From Lachnospiraceae bacterium (GTDB lineage Bacteria > Bacillota_A > Clostridia > Lachnospirales > Lachnospiraceae): a stretch of DNA of 15,534 nt. Positions 7,469 to 14,485 of this stretch are shown here, in pieces. The stretch is from the NCBI GenBank assembly GCA_017516285.1, contig JAFXDD010000027.1:1-15534 (forward strand). The letters are read 5' to 3'. Position numbers and translations under genes: made by a program. The notes beneath the pieces are model-generated. The model was not told the DNA's origin. It saw only the letters and a program-made list of their open reading frames with translations, and ran no database searches. How positions within the stretch are numbered: position 1 is the first letter of the stretch; each line of letters begins with the position of its first letter.

Positions 7469-8860
7469 ATGATTCATCAGTACAAAAATAATGGTTATAA
7501 CATCGTTTTGGATGTAAATAGCGGCTCGGTGCATGTGGTGGACGATATTGTTTATGATATGGTCGCATTTGTGGAGCCCTTGTATAAGGAAGGTATCAAG
7601 GATGCCGATGTGGTAAAGGCAGCAGTGCTAAATTGCACAGGCATGAACTATGATGAGGCCGAGATTTGCGAGGCCGTAGATGAGGTTTTAGAGCTGGCTG
7701 AGCAAGGTATGCTGTATACCGAGGATATTTATGAGAATTATATTATTGACTTTAAGAAGCGTCAGACGGTGGTAAAGGCTCTTTGCTTACATATAGCACA
7801 TGATTGTAATCTGGCTTGTCAGTATTGTTTTGCAGAGGAAGGCGAGTATCATGGCAGACGAGCCCTTATGAGCTTTGAGGTTGGTAAGAAGGCTTTGGAT
7901 TTTTTGGTTGCTAATTCCGGTAATCGTATTAATCTGGAGGTGGACTTTTTTGGCGGTGAGCCTTTGATGAACTGGCAGGTGGTAAAGGATCTGGTTGCAT
8001 ATGGACGCAGTCTCGAGGAGCCTTATCACAAAAAGTTCCGTTTTACACTTACTACCAATGGCGTGTTGTTAAATGACGATATTTTGGAGTTTGCCAATAA
8101 AGAGATGGCCAATGTGGTGCTTTCTATCGACGGTCGTAAAGAGGTTCACAACAAGATGCGTCCTTTCCGTGGGGGACAGGGCAGTTATGATTTGATTGTG
8201 CCGAAGTTTCAGAAGGTGGCGGAGAGCCGTGACCAGATGAATTATTATGTGCGTGGTACCTTTACTCATGAGAACTTAGATTTCAGTGAGGATGTGAATC
8301 ATTTGGCTGATTTGGGCTTTAAGCAGATTTCCGTGGAGCCGGTGGTGGCGCAGCCTGAGGACTATTATGCTATTCGGGAGGAGGATATTCCACAGCTTTT
8401 ACAGGAATATGACAAGCTTGCAGTGGATTTACTGGAGCGTCACAAAAAGGGTGAGCCTGTGAATTTCTTCCATTTTATGATTGATTTAACGGGTGGTCCT
8501 TGTGTGGCTAAGCGTTTGTCCGGCTGCGGTAGCGGTACGGAGTATCTGGCGGTTACTCCTTGGGGTGATTTGTATCCATGTCATCAGTTTGTTGGCAAGG
8601 AAGAGTTTTTGCTTGGTAATGTAGATGAGGGCATCAAGCGTACAGACATTGTGGACGAGTTCAAGACCTGTAATGTTTATGCAAAGCCTAAGTGTAAGAA
8701 TTGTTTTGCAAAGTTTTATTGCAGTGGTGGTTGCGCAGCCAATTCCTATAATTTCCACGGCAGTATCAATGATGCATATGATATTGGATGTGAGTTACAG
8801 CGTAAGCGCGTAGAGTGTGCCATTATGATGAAGGCAGCACTTGCAGATATGGAGGAATAA
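7469..8860 (+). CDS. scfB: SCIFF thioether maturase, radical SAM/SPASM protein
   Basis: A 463-residue radical-SAM enzyme, the usual length for SCIFF maturases. Residues 1-90 resemble a PqqD-like peptide recognition element (NNGYNIVLDVNSGSVHVVDD). The [4Fe-4S]-SAM site is C113-xxx-C117-xx-C120 in CNLACQYCFAEEG, followed by the SAM-binding FFGGEPL (GGEP at 162-165). The C-terminal SPASM region supplies cysteines at 345, 353, 371, 401, 409, 412, 418, 422 and 441 for two auxiliary clusters, including PKCKNCFAKFYCSGGC. It uses SAM-derived radicals to form the thioether in the peptide encoded just upstream. The start is ATG 7469 with AAAGGA shortly upstream. Its last codons carry the ribosome binding site for secDF, whose ATG follows the stop without a gap. 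No key residue is missing. Confidence 0.95.
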   Translation: MIHQYKNNGYNIVLDVNSGSVHVVDDIVYDMVAFVEPLYKEGIKDADVVKAAVLNCTGMNYDEAEICEAVDEVLELAEQGMLYTEDIYENYIIDFKKRQTVVKALCLHIAHDCNLACQYCFAEEGEYHGRRALMSFEVGKKALDFLVANSGNRINLEVDFFGGEPLMNWQVVKDLVAYGRSLEEPYHKKFRFTLTTNGVLLNDDILEFANKEMANVVLSIDGRKEVHNKMRPFRGGQGSYDLIVPKFQKVAESRDQMNYYVRGTFTHENLDFSEDVNHLADLGFKQISVEPVVAQPEDYYAIREEDIPQLLQEYDKLAVDLLERHKKGEPVNFFHFMIDLTGGPCVAKRLSGCGSGTEYLAVTPWGDLYPCHQFVGKEEFLLGNVDEGIKRTDIVDEFKTCNVYAKPKCKNCFAKFYCSGGCAANSYNFHGSINDAYDIGCELQRKRVECAIMMKAALADMEE

Positions 8861-11119
8861 ATGAAAAAGCTACATGGAATTTTCACAATTATAGTGACGT
8901 TAGCACTTATTTTTGTATGTGCATATCAGGCTATCGTAGGCTTTGGAGCAGGTGGCTCCAGTGCTTCTCAGATTAAGCAGGGTCTGGATTTGGCAGGCGG
9001 TGTGAGTATTACCTATGAGGTAGTTGGCGAAGAGGAGCCAAGTGCAGAGGATATGTCTGACACCAAAAGGAAGTTAGAACAGCGTGTGCAGCAGTACAGC
9101 ACAGAGGCTATTGTTTATCAGGAGGGCAGCCGCAGGTTCAGTATTGAAATTCCGGGTGTTACGGATGCGGATGCTATTTTGGCTGATTTGGGGCGTCCGG
9201 GTTCTTTGTATTTTATTGCGGAGACTGACAATGCAGGTAATGCCAACTACGGTATTCAGATGGTGACGGATGAAGCGGGGAACACGGGCTATGCGTTTGT
9301 TTTAAATAAAACCATTGAGGAGCTGGAAGAAAATGGCTCTATCGTACTATATGGTACGGATGTGGCAGATGCGCAGGCGGGCAGTATGCAGACTACTACA
9401 GGCAGTGAGTTTGCAGTCAGTCTGACCCTGACTAAGGAAGGTGCTGACAAGTTTGCTGTAGCTACTGCTAAGGCCGCAGGTAAGGAGTCTATCGGTATTT
9501 ATTATGATGGTGCATTTGTCAGTGTGCCTCAGGTAAATTCAGCTATCACAGATGGTGTGGCCCAGATTACAGGTATGGGAGGCTATGAAGAGGCAGAGCG
9601 TCTGGCCAGCACCATTCGTATCGGTGGCTTAAGTCTGGAGTTAGAAGAGGTTTATAATAAAGTAGTAGGTGCACAGCTTGGTGGTGAGGCTTTGGAAAAG
9701 AGTATTTTTGCAGGTGCCATCGGTCTTGTAATCATTATGGTATTTATGATTGCAGTATATTATTTACCTGGCTTTTGCGCGGCACTTGCACTGCTTTTGT
9801 ATGTTCCGTTTATTGTTGTATTATTGCATGGATTTGATATGACATTGACCTTGCCGGGTGTGGCCGGTATTATTTTATCAATTGGTATGGCGGTGGATGC
9901 CAATGTGATTATTTTTGCACGTATCCGAGAAGAGCTTGCTACCGGCAAGACAGTACGTTCTTCTATAAAGATTGGATTTAATAAGGCGTTTTCTGCGATT
10001 ATTGACGGTAATGTGACTACTCTTATTGCTGCTTTGGTATTAATGATTATGGGCAGTGGTGTGGTTAAAGGCTTTGCACAGACCTTGATGTTAGGTATTG
10101 TGTTGTCCATGTTTACTTCCTTAGTAGTCAGCAGGCTTTTGGTAAATGCTTTCTATGCTTTGGGGCTTAAGAACGAGAAGCTTTATGGTATCGGCAAGGA
10201 ACCAAAGACCTTTGACTTTATCGGTAAGAGAAAGGGCTTCTTCCTCGGCAGTGCAGCAGTGATTTTAGCCGGTGTGATTATGATGTTTGTCAATATGGGT
10301 ACTATTGGCGGTTCCTTTAATTATGGTCTGGAGTTTAAGGGTGGTACATCTACCAGTATCATTTTTAATGAAGCAATGACCTTGGAAAAGGTAAATGCGG
10401 ACCTGATTCCGTTGGTAGAGGAAATTACCGGTGACGGTAATATTCAGCCGCAGGTAGTAGATGGCAGTGAAGAGGTTATTATTAAGACCAGAACCCTTAC
10501 CCAGGAAGAACGTGCGCAGTTGACAGAAGTGTTAGTGGAGCAGTATCAGGTAAATCCGGAGCTGGTTACCTCGGAGACTATCAGCTCCACCATCAGTAAC
10601 GAGACCAGAAGAGAGACTATTCTGGCGGTAATTGTGGCGGTTATCGGTATGCTGATTTACATTCGTTTCCGCTTCAGCGACATCCGCTTTGGTGTCAGCA
10701 GTGTTGGGGCTCTGGTGCATGATGTACTGGTAGTACTTGCATTTTATGCCTTTACACGAATCACAGTGGGTAATACCTTTATTGCATGTTTGTTAACCAT
10801 TGTAGGTTATTCTATTAATGCAACCACCGTTATTTTTGACCGTATCCGTGAAAACATGGAGAATCGCAAGAAGAAGTACGACTTAAAGGAAATTATTAAT
10901 GCATCTATTGCACAGACTTTGTCCAGAAGTATTTTTACTTCTTTGACCACTTTTGTAATGGTAGTTTGTCTGTACATTTATGGTGTTACTTCTATCAAAG
11001 AATTTGCGTTGCCTTTAATGGTGGGTATTATATGCGGTACTTATTCTTCTGTCTGCCTGGCTGGTGCATTCTGGTTTGTACTGCGTAATAAATTTGTTCC
11101 AAAGGTGAGCGAAGAATAA
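8861..11119 (+). CDS. secDF: Fused protein-export membrane subunit SecDF
   Basis: A 752-residue fusion of SecD and SecF, the arrangement common in Firmicutes. It uses an ion gradient to help complete Sec export. Residues 7-28 form the first helix; GLDLAGG at 41-47 opens the external SecD domain; helices of the SecD half run from about 282 to 435 and include GMAVDANVIIFARIREEL with the conserved D346. The SecF half starts near residue 448, with its first helix at about 460-477 and FNYGLEFKGGTS following. Its ion-coupling helix reads GYSINATTVIFDRIREN: most homologues have NDT where this has N653-A654-T655, while R689 in the next helix is kept. The start directly follows the scfB stop, with GGAGG at 8851-8855 inside scfB, so the two are translationally coupled. 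A strong terminator follows. Confidence 0.95.
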   Translation: MKKLHGIFTIIVTLALIFVCAYQAIVGFGAGGSSASQIKQGLDLAGGVSITYEVVGEEEPSAEDMSDTKRKLEQRVQQYSTEAIVYQEGSRRFSIEIPGVTDADAILADLGRPGSLYFIAETDNAGNANYGIQMVTDEAGNTGYAFVLNKTIEELEENGSIVLYGTDVADAQAGSMQTTTGSEFAVSLTLTKEGADKFAVATAKAAGKESIGIYYDGAFVSVPQVNSAITDGVAQITGMGGYEEAERLASTIRIGGLSLELEEVYNKVVGAQLGGEALEKSIFAGAIGLVIIMVFMIAVYYLPGFCAALALLLYVPFIVVLLHGFDMTLTLPGVAGIILSIGMAVDANVIIFARIREELATGKTVRSSIKIGFNKAFSAIIDGNVTTLIAALVLMIMGSGVVKGFAQTLMLGIVLSMFTSLVVSRLLVNAFYALGLKNEKLYGIGKEPKTFDFIGKRKGFFLGSAAVILAGVIMMFVNMGTIGGSFNYGLEFKGGTSTSIIFNEAMTLEKVNADLIPLVEEITGDGNIQPQVVDGSEEVIIKTRTLTQEERAQLTEVLVEQYQVNPELVTSETISSTISNETRRETILAVIVAVIGMLIYIRFRFSDIRFGVSSVGALVHDVLVVLAFYAFTRITVGNTFIACLLTIVGYSINATTVIFDRIRENMENRKKKYDLKEIINASIAQTLSRSIFTSLTTFVMVVCLYIYGVTSIKEFALPLMVGIICGTYSSVCLAGAFWFVLRNKFVPKVSEE

Positions 11120-11134
11120 TTTACTAATGATATT

Positions 11135-11164
11135 GGCTGTTGCAAGTGATTGCAGCAGCCTTTT
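11135..11164 (+). terminator. Intrinsic terminator after secDF
   Basis: An 11-bp stem (11135-11145 with 11150-11160, one G-U pair), a GTGA loop and TTTT directly after form a textbook terminator 15 bases past the secDF stop. The TTG at 11140 that would extend the next reading frame lies inside the left arm and is therefore not a plausible start. Confidence 0.9.
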
Positions 11165-11229
11165 GTGTCTTTGGGGGGATTTTTTTAGCAAAACTTTTTT
11201 TTAGCAAAATTACAAAATGTGAAGACTTT

Positions 11230-11258
11230 TTGTTAAGAAACTCGTTTTATATTATAGA
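11230..11258 (+). promoter_or_regulatory. Possible promoter of the sigma/anti-sigma cassette
   Basis: TTGTTA at 11230-11235 and TATAGA at 11253-11258 are separated by 17 bases in an AT-rich stretch just after the secDF terminator. Each box has about four consensus matches. Transcription would begin near 11265, immediately before the strong ribosome binding site at 11267-11276. Confidence 0.4.
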
Positions 11259-11805
11259 TAGCTATCAAGGAGGAGGTGCTGCAGTTGGGACGGAAGAATA
11301 TTTAAGATATTTAATGAAGCGGTATGGCCAGCTGGTTTATACTATTTGCCTGCGTAACTGTGGCAATCCTTTTGATGCTGAGGATGTGATGCAGGAAACC
11401 TTTCTGGCGGTTTACAAGGGACTTGAAGAGTTTGACCGTGAAAGGGAGCAGGCCTGGATTTGCAGAATTGCGGTGAATAAGTGTCTGGATTTTTTGAAGA
11501 GTGCAGAAAGGCGGCAGGTGCCGGTGGAAGAGGTGTTTTCGGACGTGGAGCCTGCAGAGGCTAAAGAGGTTCCTGAGCAGGTTTATTTGAAGAAGGAGTC
11601 TGAGGAGGCCGTCCGAGTATTGTGCGAAAGCCTAAAGGAGCCCTATGGAAGCGTGGCTGTGGCGCATTTTTATGAGGGGAAAACTGCCAGAGAAATATCC
11701 GAAGTGACTGGTCAGGGGCTTAAGACAGTGCAGACACATATCTATCGGGCAAAGCTGATGCTAAAAAGTAAGTTAGAAAGGAGCCGGGATGATTCGTATG
11801 GATAA
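11230..11805 (+). CDS. ECF-type RNA polymerase sigma factor (start unresolved)
   Basis: The conserved part begins at about 11290 (TEEYLRYLMKRYG). Region 2 follows, with AEDVMQETFLAVYKGLEEF and the helix AWICRIAVNKCLDFLK. After a variable linker comes region 4, with VAVAHFYEGKTAREISEVTG and a recognition helix at KTVQTHIYRAKLMLKSKL. It should direct polymerase to a small regulon, held in check by the overlapping downstream gene. The start is a puzzle. A perfect AAGGAGGAGG at 11267-11276 stands eight bases before TTG 11285, but that TTG is out of frame; in frame only GTT is found there. TTG 11230, given here, precedes the likely transcription start, and ATG 11314 would cut into region 2 and lacks a ribosome binding site. 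A single G in place of GGG at 11287-11289 would give a perfect MTEEYLRY start. Confidence 0.8.
   Translation: MLRNSFYIIDSYQGGGAAVGTEEYLRYLMKRYGQLVYTICLRNCGNPFDAEDVMQETFLAVYKGLEEFDREREQAWICRIAVNKCLDFLKSAERRQVPVEEVFSDVEPAEAKEVPEQVYLKKESEEAVRVLCESLKEPYGSVAVAHFYEGKTAREISEVTGQGLKTVQTHIYRAKLMLKSKLERSRDDSYG
11267..11276 (+). promoter_or_regulatory. Strong Shine-Dalgarno of the sigma factor, no in-frame start
   Basis: AAGGAGGAGG is the strongest ribosome binding site in this cassette. At seven bases distance the sigma frame offers GTT (11284); at eight bases TTG (11285) exists, but in another frame that stops after six codons. Confidence 0.7.
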
Positions 11806-12226
11806 AAATATTTTACATAATGCAGAAGAGTTATGGATGAAATATGAAGCAGACTCTATGACGGATGCGGAGCGTATCGCTTTTCTGGAGCAGGCGCTTG
11901 ATGACGAAGAAGGCTTGGAACAGTTAGTCTTTGTGGAAAACAACCGGGTACCGATGCCTGCATATCTTGAGGAGGAAATTCTGGGGCATATTTTGGGCGA
12001 GGAGCTTTTGGAAGAGAGAGGGCACGCGGAGACTGTATCAGTCAGTTCGGGAAGGAGTTCCTGGGCAAAAATAGGTAAGCACTTGGAGTTACTTTGTTAC
12101 AGTGCCAAAATTACTTTTGCCACTGCCTTTGCCATTGCTGCACTTTTTCTATTACCTGATTTTAGTGAGCTGTACAGAGCAGGAGAGTCGAAGGTAATGG
12201 AAAGAGAACTGGAGGCCAAGGAGTGA
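11789..12226 (+). CDS. Probable membrane anti-sigma factor
   Basis: A 145-residue protein that overlaps the end of the sigma gene by 17 bases, the usual arrangement for an ECF sigma factor and its inhibitor. Residues 1-100 are soluble, charged and helical (ELWMKYEADSMTDAERIAFL), with a PMPAYLEEEILGHIL segment before the membrane. One hydrophobic helix spans about residues 104-123, and a short charged tail of about 22 residues would lie outside. No HxxxCxxC zinc anti-sigma motif is present, so this is not a ZAS-type redox sensor. The start at ATG 11789 has AAAGGAG five bases upstream; ATG 11798 is a weaker alternative. The function is inferred from position, topology and size; I do not recognise a named family. 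The 97 bases after it, to the next gene, hold nothing I can identify. Confidence 0.65.
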   Translation: MIRMDKNILHNAEELWMKYEADSMTDAERIAFLEQALDDEEGLEQLVFVENNRVPMPAYLEEEILGHILGEELLEERGHAETVSVSSGRSSWAKIGKHLELLCYSAKITFATAFAIAALFLLPDFSELYRAGESKVMERELEAKE

Positions 12227-12323
12227 GCCAGAGAAAAACGTGAAAACGCCAGGTCAAATACCAGCTATGTAGCAGATGTATTTCAATATTTATCAAAAAT
12301 AATTTATGATGGAGGATTTAACA

Positions 12324-12851
12324 ATGATTAAGAAAAAAAACGGATTTTTAACTTTTATTTTTTCACTGGTGCCGGGAGCCGGTGAAATGTATATGGGCTT
12401 TATGAAACAAGGGGTGAGCCTGATGAGCATGTTTTTTGCAGTTATCTTTTTGACATCCTGGATGCGTGCCGATATTTTAATGTGCGCAGGAATTGTAATT
12501 TGGTGCTACAGCTTTTTCCATGTACACAATCTGAGGGGTTTGCCAGACGCAGAGTTCCAGGCAGTAGAGGACAAAATTCTGGTGCCGTTTCATAACACAG
12601 ACATTAATTTTAATTTTTCCAACAAGAAGCTGCAGACCGTGGGAGCTGTGGTGCTGATTCTGGTTGGTGCAAGCATGCTGTGGAATTATCTTTTGGATTT
12701 GATTAACTGGAGTATTATGCCGGAATGGCTTTACCATATTCTCTGGAATATTTGCTATGGCCTGCCGGAGGCTGTGATTGGTGTGCTGATTATCTGGTTT
12801 GGTATTCGTCTGATTAAGGGAAAGAAAAAAGCTCTGGAGGGTGAACTATGA
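12324..12851 (+). CDS. Polytopic membrane protein, possibly TM2-domain related
   Basis: A 175-residue membrane protein. The N-terminus, FLTFIFSLVPGAGEMYMGF followed by a KQG turn and a second helix, resembles the TM2-type pattern of a hydrophobic hairpin with a proline-glycine kink. Further helices lie near residues 105-125 and 143-165, and the protein ends in a basic KGKKK segment. The middle (about 68-102) is a soluble loop. I chose ATG 12324 because TGGAGGA at 12310-12316 sits seven bases upstream; the ATGs at 12306 and 12309 would place the binding site inside the gene. Its stop overlaps the next start as ATGA. Function is unknown; the sigma/anti-sigma pair upstream suggests it belongs to the same envelope-response unit, perhaps as target or sensor. 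Confidence 0.6.
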   Translation: MIKKKNGFLTFIFSLVPGAGEMYMGFMKQGVSLMSMFFAVIFLTSWMRADILMCAGIVIWCYSFFHVHNLRGLPDAEFQAVEDKILVPFHNTDINFNFSNKKLQTVGAVVLILVGASMLWNYLLDLINWSIMPEWLYHILWNICYGLPEAVIGVLIIWFGIRLIKGKKKALEGEL

Positions 12852-13144
12852 AAACAAGAAGAGTTGGGGCAGTTACTTGCGGTATTATTTTGATTGTGAT
12901 AGGAATATTATGTCTGATACACTTGTTCTTTCCGGCCTTGCGCTATGAATACATACTAAGAGGCTGGCCTCTGATTTTAATATCCATCGGTGCGGAAATG
13001 CTGGCAGCAAATACCACCTGTCCGGAGGATGTGCAGATAAAATATGATATAGCGGCAATTATTTTGGTATTTATATTGGTGCTGTTTGCAGTGAGTATGG
13101 GGGCTCTGGAATTTGTTATGGAAAATTATGGATGGTATTTGTGA
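12848..13144 (+). CDS. LiaI/LiaF-like small membrane protein (DUF5668-like)
   Basis: A 98-residue protein with three hydrophobic segments, at about residues 8-28, 38-54 and 66-88. The stretch GIILIVIGILCLIHLFF, followed by RGWPLILISIGAEML, matches the repeated GxxLIxIGxxxLL...WPLILIxxGxxxL pattern of LiaI-LiaF-like transmembrane domains. LiaF proteins act in cell-envelope stress signalling; this one lacks the C-terminal soluble half of LiaF. It overlaps the upstream gene by four bases (ATGA) and has GGAGG eight bases before its ATG, so the two are translated together. As the last gene of the sigma cassette it may be part of the sensing or the response. I see no terminator between it and the fucO promoter. 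Confidence 0.65.
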   Translation: MKTRRVGAVTCGIILIVIGILCLIHLFFPALRYEYILRGWPLILISIGAEMLAANTTCPEDVQIKYDIAAIILVFILVLFAVSMGALEFVMENYGWYL

Positions 13145-13188
13145 AATGTGAATAAAAAGTTAAAAATTATGATATATCTGTTTGACAA

Positions 13189-13217
13189 TTGACACAAAAA
13201 TATCAAAGTAGTATTAT
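13189..13217 (+). promoter_or_regulatory. Sigma-A promoter of fucO
   Basis: TTGACA at 13189-13194 and TATTAT at 13212-13217 are spaced by 17 bases, close to the full consensus. A second TTGACA at 13182-13187 overlaps the same region but has no matching -10. Transcription should start near 13224, at the edge of a GACACC/GGTGTC dyad (13228-13233 and 13247-13252), a possible operator or 5' hairpin. Confidence 0.8.
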
Positions 13218-13272
13218 AAAGATAGTGGACACCGTCGAAATACAAAGGTGTCAAAACAGGAGGTATTTTATT

Positions 13273-14421
13273 ATGGCAAATCGTTTTATCTTAAACGAAA
13301 CATCTTACCATGGCGCAGGTGCTATTCAGTCTATTGTTACGGAAGCACAGAGCAGAGGCTTTAAGAAGGCTTTCGTATGCTCTGACCCTGATTTAGTAAA
13401 GTTCGGTGTAACGGCAAAGGTTACCGATTTATTAGATGCAGCTGGTCTGGCATATGTGCTGTATTCTGACATTAAGCAGAATCCGACCATTGAGAATGTG
13501 CAGAATGGTGTTGCAGCATTCAAGGCAGCAGAGGCTGATTACATAATTGCTATCGGTGGCGGTTCTTCTATGGATACTGCAAAGGCTGTTGGTATTATCA
13601 TTACGAATCCTGAATATGCGGATGTCCGTTCTTTAGAAGGTGTTGCACCGACCAAGAAGCCTTCTGTACCTATCATCGCTGTTCCTACTACAGCGGGTAC
13701 TGCTGCAGAGGTTACCATTAATTACGTTATCACCGACGTGGAAAAGAACCGCAAGATGGTATGCGTTGACCCACACGATATCCCTGTAGTTGCAATCGTT
13801 GACCCTGACATGATGGCTACTATGCCAAAGGGACTTACCGCTGCAACCGGTATGGATGCTCTTACACATGCTATCGAAGGCTATATCACAGCGGGCGCTT
13901 GGGAATTATCTGATATGTTCCACATTAAGGCTATCGAAATCATTGCAAAGAGCTTACGTGGCGCTGTTAATAACACTCCGGAAGGCAGAGAGGGCATGGC
14001 ACTTGGCCAGTATGTAGCAGGTATGGGTTTCTCTAACGTAGGTTTAGGTATTGTTCATTCTATGGCACACCCGCTTGGTGCATTATATGATACCCCGCAT
14101 GGTGTTGCTAATGCCATTATTTTGCCGACCGTTATGGAATACAATGCACCGGCTACCGGAGAGAAGTATCGTGAAATTGCCAGAGCAATGGGAGTTAAGG
14201 GCGTTGATGACATGACTCAGGATGAGTATAGAAAAGCAGCAATTGATGCAGTGAAGCAGTTATCCCAGGATGTTGGTATACCTGCTGACCTAAAGGAGAT
14301 CGTTAAGACAGAGGACGTTCCTTTCCTTGCACAGTCCGCTTACGATGATGCATGCAGACCGGGTAACCCAAGAGAAACAAGCGTAGAAGAAATTACAGAG
14401 TTATATATGAGCTTGCTGTAA
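13273..14421 (+). CDS. fucO: Lactaldehyde reductase / 1,2-propanediol oxidoreductase, iron-dependent
   Basis: A 382-residue group III iron-dependent alcohol dehydrogenase, collinear with E. coli FucO (383 residues) from MANRFILNET to the end, with long identical blocks such as TTAGTAAEVTINYVITD and LGQYVAGMGFSNVGLG. It reduces L-lactaldehyde to 1,2-propanediol with NADH, which disposes of electrons during fucose or rhamnose fermentation. The nucleotide loop is GGGS at 95-98. The iron ligands D195, H199, H262 and H276 are all present. The start is ATG 13273 with AGGAGG nine bases upstream; the longer frame from 13189 starts in the -35 box of the promoter and is rejected. It is transcribed from its own promoter and is not next to other deoxysugar genes, so use in general aldehyde reduction is possible. 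Confidence 0.93.
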   Translation: MANRFILNETSYHGAGAIQSIVTEAQSRGFKKAFVCSDPDLVKFGVTAKVTDLLDAAGLAYVLYSDIKQNPTIENVQNGVAAFKAAEADYIIAIGGGSSMDTAKAVGIIITNPEYADVRSLEGVAPTKKPSVPIIAVPTTAGTAAEVTINYVITDVEKNRKMVCVDPHDIPVVAIVDPDMMATMPKGLTAATGMDALTHAIEGYITAGAWELSDMFHIKAIEIIAKSLRGAVNNTPEGREGMALGQYVAGMGFSNVGLGIVHSMAHPLGALYDTPHGVANAIILPTVMEYNAPATGEKYREIARAMGVKGVDDMTQDEYRKAAIDAVKQLSQDVGIPADLKEIVKTEDVPFLAQSAYDDACRPGNPRETSVEEITELYMSLL

Positions 14422-14438
14422 AATTTATGGTATATGGG

Positions 14439-14468
14439 AGGGGCTTGCGGAGATTTCTGCAAGCCCCT
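14439..14468 (+). terminator. Strong hairpin after fucO, without U tract
   Basis: A perfect 10-bp stem (14439-14448 with 14459-14468) is extended inwards by three weaker pairs around a GATT loop. No T run follows on either strand, so it is not a standard intrinsic terminator. It may protect the 3' end of the fucO message or reduce read-through into the hydrolase, whose ribosome binding site begins seven bases later. Confidence 0.5.
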
Positions 14469-14485
14469 AAGTGTAGGAGAGTCAT

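Noticed and set aside
9760..10110. Minus-strand open frame inside secDF (116 codons)
   Set aside because: It is the antisense shadow of a strongly conserved coding region, with no ribosome binding site or recognisable protein features.
11140..11229. TTG 11140 as start of the sigma factor
   Set aside because: The codon is inside the stem of the secDF terminator and upstream of any plausible promoter; the added residues are unlike sigma region 2.
11220..12264. TGAAGAC (11220) and TGAAAAC (12241) as -35 boxes of a self-regulated ECF promoter pair
   Set aside because: The bases at the expected -10 distance are not similar between the two sites, so no common promoter can be supported by eye.
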